From Porticoccaceae bacterium (lineage in GTDB: Bacteria; Pseudomonadota; Gammaproteobacteria; Pseudomonadales; Porticoccaceae), in assembly GCA_023228865.1 (NCBI GenBank), contig JALOAH010000159.1, positions 1-6,111 of the forward strand: a stretch of 6,111 nucleotides of DNA, written 5' to 3'. The position numbers and the translations under genes were made by a program. The notes under the pieces are model-generated. The model ran no database searches. It worked only from the letters and a program-made list of their open reading frames with translations, and was not told the DNA's origin. Within the stretch, counting starts at the first letter, position 1. Each line of letters opens with the position of its first letter. Shown here piece after piece: positions 4,512 through 6,111 of the stretch.

Positions 4512-6111
4512 ATGAGTGGTTTATCCATCAAGTATCCTGAACAAGCGCCGGCCTGGCTTGCCGATTGGCTTTCGGACAAGGAGCTGCGCGTTTTATTCAA
4601 ACCGGGGATCATCTCGGCGGCCTGTGGCGCTCTGGCCAGGCCTGGCGGCGGGCTCACGCTTAGCTGGGAAAAAGATTTTTTACAGGCTAGGATCGGTGTT
4701 TTCACCTGCACTTGGCGTTGTCAAAACGCAGTTTGGCGTCCGCATTGCAACTGCAATTATCCAGATGCCTACTGCCTGCATTCGTATGCGGCTGGTTTGT
4801 TGCTGGCTGAGGTTTGTCGTCAGCAGGGATGGTCACAAGCAAATATTAACCCAAAGCCGCTGCCTGCCAGCAAACCACAGCTGAAAGCGGCTGTCCAGCG
4901 AAGCTTCATGCTTGACCTTTTCTCCGATGAGAAGCCTCCGCAGAGGAAAATGAGCTTGGAGGTAGAGGCGGATTTTCATCACGAGCCGGGACGAGTCGGC
5001 CTTCGATTTTACACTCGTGAGGAGGATCGGCGACAGCTGTTAAAGCTCGGCAATGTGTATATGTATGCCGGCGACCTTTTGCAGGAAAATCGCTGGAATC
5101 CGCGCTCCTGGCCGGAAGCGGATAGCGAATTTCTGAAGTGGGTCATTGCTCCTTTGCGCAAAATTCCTTTACGCCAGCATGATCTGCGGATGTTGAATTT
5201 GAGTGCCGAGGACTTTTTTGCCTGGCGCAAACGCTGGAGTGGGCAGCCGCAGCGCTTCTTGAGCCGGAGCACACAGGAGTTCATTGCGCCACCTGGCGGC
5301 GAGCTGCCGGCGCGACTGATCATCGAAATTGAGGCGCTTGCCGAAGGCTGGCGGATCAAGCCGGTCTTCATTTTTCCCGATGGGCATCGTCGTCAGCCAC
5401 ACGAAATCATGCGCCAGCTGGTGAATGATCCCAACCGCCTGGAAATCCGCCGCCAGCTCTTGGCCTGGGAGCCGCCAATTGCCTGGGCGACGCTTAATCA
5501 TTGGTTCGGCAGCAGCAAGCCTTTGTTGCTCGGCACTGGAGAAAACCTGACCAGGTTGAACGAGATACTGCAAGGCAGATTTGATCTTCTTGAAGGGAAA
5601 TGCCTGGAGAAAGTGCTAGTCAACTCCTCTGAAATCGGAATACTAGCCGATTTTAAGCTGGGCAAATTCCAAGTTTCCTGTAGCTTTCAAGGCGAAAAAG
5701 TGCCTCTGGAACAGGAATGGCCGCCGTGCAGCAGGATTGAAAAATCAGCCAATGGGTTCAAGGTACAGATCACGGCAGCAGACGAGCAGGCTCTGCAATT
5801 GCGGGAAGATTTGCGCGCTTTTGGCAAACGCCTGGGGCAAATCCAAGAGTTTCAGGTTCAACTTCAGGGCAACCTGAAGAATGCAATGGAGCTGCGAGAC
5901 TTTTGGCGGAGCCTGCCGGCAGCGCTGAGCAAGCAGATTGCCCCATCATTGAAAGGGCTTTTACAAGGCGAGCCTGGAGAACTGACGACGGAGCTTAACT
6001 TGCGCGGTCAGGGCGGCCTGCTTGAATTGGGGATCAATTGGCAGCAAAATGGGATTTCGATCCCAGCTGCTGAGCTGCAAAACGCCTTGCGTTATCAGCA
6101 GCCAGTCATGC
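4512..6111 (+). CDS. SWIM zinc finger protein, N-terminal part of a probable SNF2-family helicase (partial, cut by window end)
   Basis: The frame is open from ATG 4512 to the window edge, giving 533 codons without a stop. C79, C81, C88 and H90 form a CxCx6CxH SWIM zinc finger (HCNCNYPDAYCLH), a motif found at the N terminus of many bacterial SWI2/SNF2 ATPases and thought to bind DNA or protein. The rest is soluble mixed alpha/beta sequence with no signal peptide or membrane segment. The last visible part (about 493-533, with LLELGINWQQNGISIPAAEL) resembles the stretch just before the helicase core in these proteins, where a beta-strand-rich segment leads into a DGI-I-x-x-x-EL motif. No Walker A or DExx motif is in view, so the helicase assignment is inferred. 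The start has no Shine-Dalgarno, and the next in-frame ATG (codon 133) lies beyond the finger, so 4512 is the best start. It lies 38 bp after the malic enzyme stop with no terminator between them. Confidence 0.72.
   Translation, partial: MSGLSIKYPEQAPAWLADWLSDKELRVLFKPGIISAACGALARPGGGLTLSWEKDFLQARIGVFTCTWRCQNAVWRPHCNCNYPDAYCLHSYAAGLLLAEVCRQQGWSQANINPKPLPASKPQLKAAVQRSFMLDLFSDEKPPQRKMSLEVEADFHHEPGRVGLRFYTREEDRRQLLKLGNVYMYAGDLLQENRWNPRSWPEADSEFLKWVIAPLRKIPLRQHDLRMLNLSAEDFFAWRKRWSGQPQRFLSRSTQEFIAPPGGELPARLIIEIEALAEGWRIKPVFIFPDGHRRQPHEIMRQLVNDPNRLEIRRQLLAWEPPIAWATLNHWFGSSKPLLLGTGENLTRLNEILQGRFDLLEGKCLEKVLVNSSEIGILADFKLGKFQVSCSFQGEKVPLEQEWPPCSRIEKSANGFKVQITAADEQALQLREDLRAFGKRLGQIQEFQVQLQGNLKNAMELRDFWRSLPAALSKQIAPSLKGLLQGEPGELTTELNLRGQGGLLELGINWQQNGISIPAAELQNALRYQQPVM

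Noticed and set aside
4172..4711. 179-codon minus-strand open frame across the malic enzyme end and the SWIM gene start
   Set aside because: It is antisense to two well-supported genes and has low-complexity, arginine- and proline-rich composition typical of a shadow frame.
5009..5573. Two overlapping minus-strand open frames of 120 and 134 codons
   Set aside because: They are antisense to the long SWIM-protein frame, with no recognisable domain or ribosome site.

Overview
The window is a compact bacterial stretch of moderate GC content with one divergent intergenic region. It holds five protein genes, one of them cut by the right edge. I see no rRNA, tRNA, IS element, CRISPR array or phage gene. 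A sugar-type DegT aminotransferase next to tandem amidohydrolase-2 proteins, plus a SWIM-finger protein of bacterial SNF2 type, would fit an environmental or gut bacterium. A member of the PVC/Lentisphaerota group is possible, but this is a weak guess and the window has no phylogenetic marker.

Left block (44-2900, minus strand): three genes read leftwards in the order amidohydrolase-like B (2142-2900), amidohydrolase A (1327-2145) and DegT/StrS-family PLP aminotransferase (44-1261). A and B overlap by 4 bp (ATGA), the aminotransferase follows after 65 bp, and each gene has an AAGGAG ribosome site, so this looks like one operon. Protein A keeps every expected metal-site residue of the family. 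Its neighbour B keeps the fold signature but has lost all of them. The pathway is unknown; the combination suggests conversion of a sugar- or cyclitol-derived compound.

Intergenic block (2901-3150): this is unusually rich in signals for 250 bp. On the minus strand there is a near-consensus sigma70 promoter (TTGACC, 17 bp, TATAAT). It would make a leader or small RNA of roughly 95 nt with a possible 20-codon ORF, two mutually exclusive hairpins and a U-tract. A second minus-strand promoter and a perfect 14-bp palindrome follow just before gene B. A candidate plus-strand promoter for the malic enzyme gene shares its -10 region with the first minus promoter.

Right block (3151-6111, plus strand): a complete malic enzyme of the short bacterial type (440 aa) is followed after 38 bp by the first 533 codons of a large protein. 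That protein has a SWIM zinc finger (C79, C81, C88, H90) and resembles the N-terminal half of bacterial SWI2/SNF2 helicase-family proteins. The ATPase domains would lie beyond the window.
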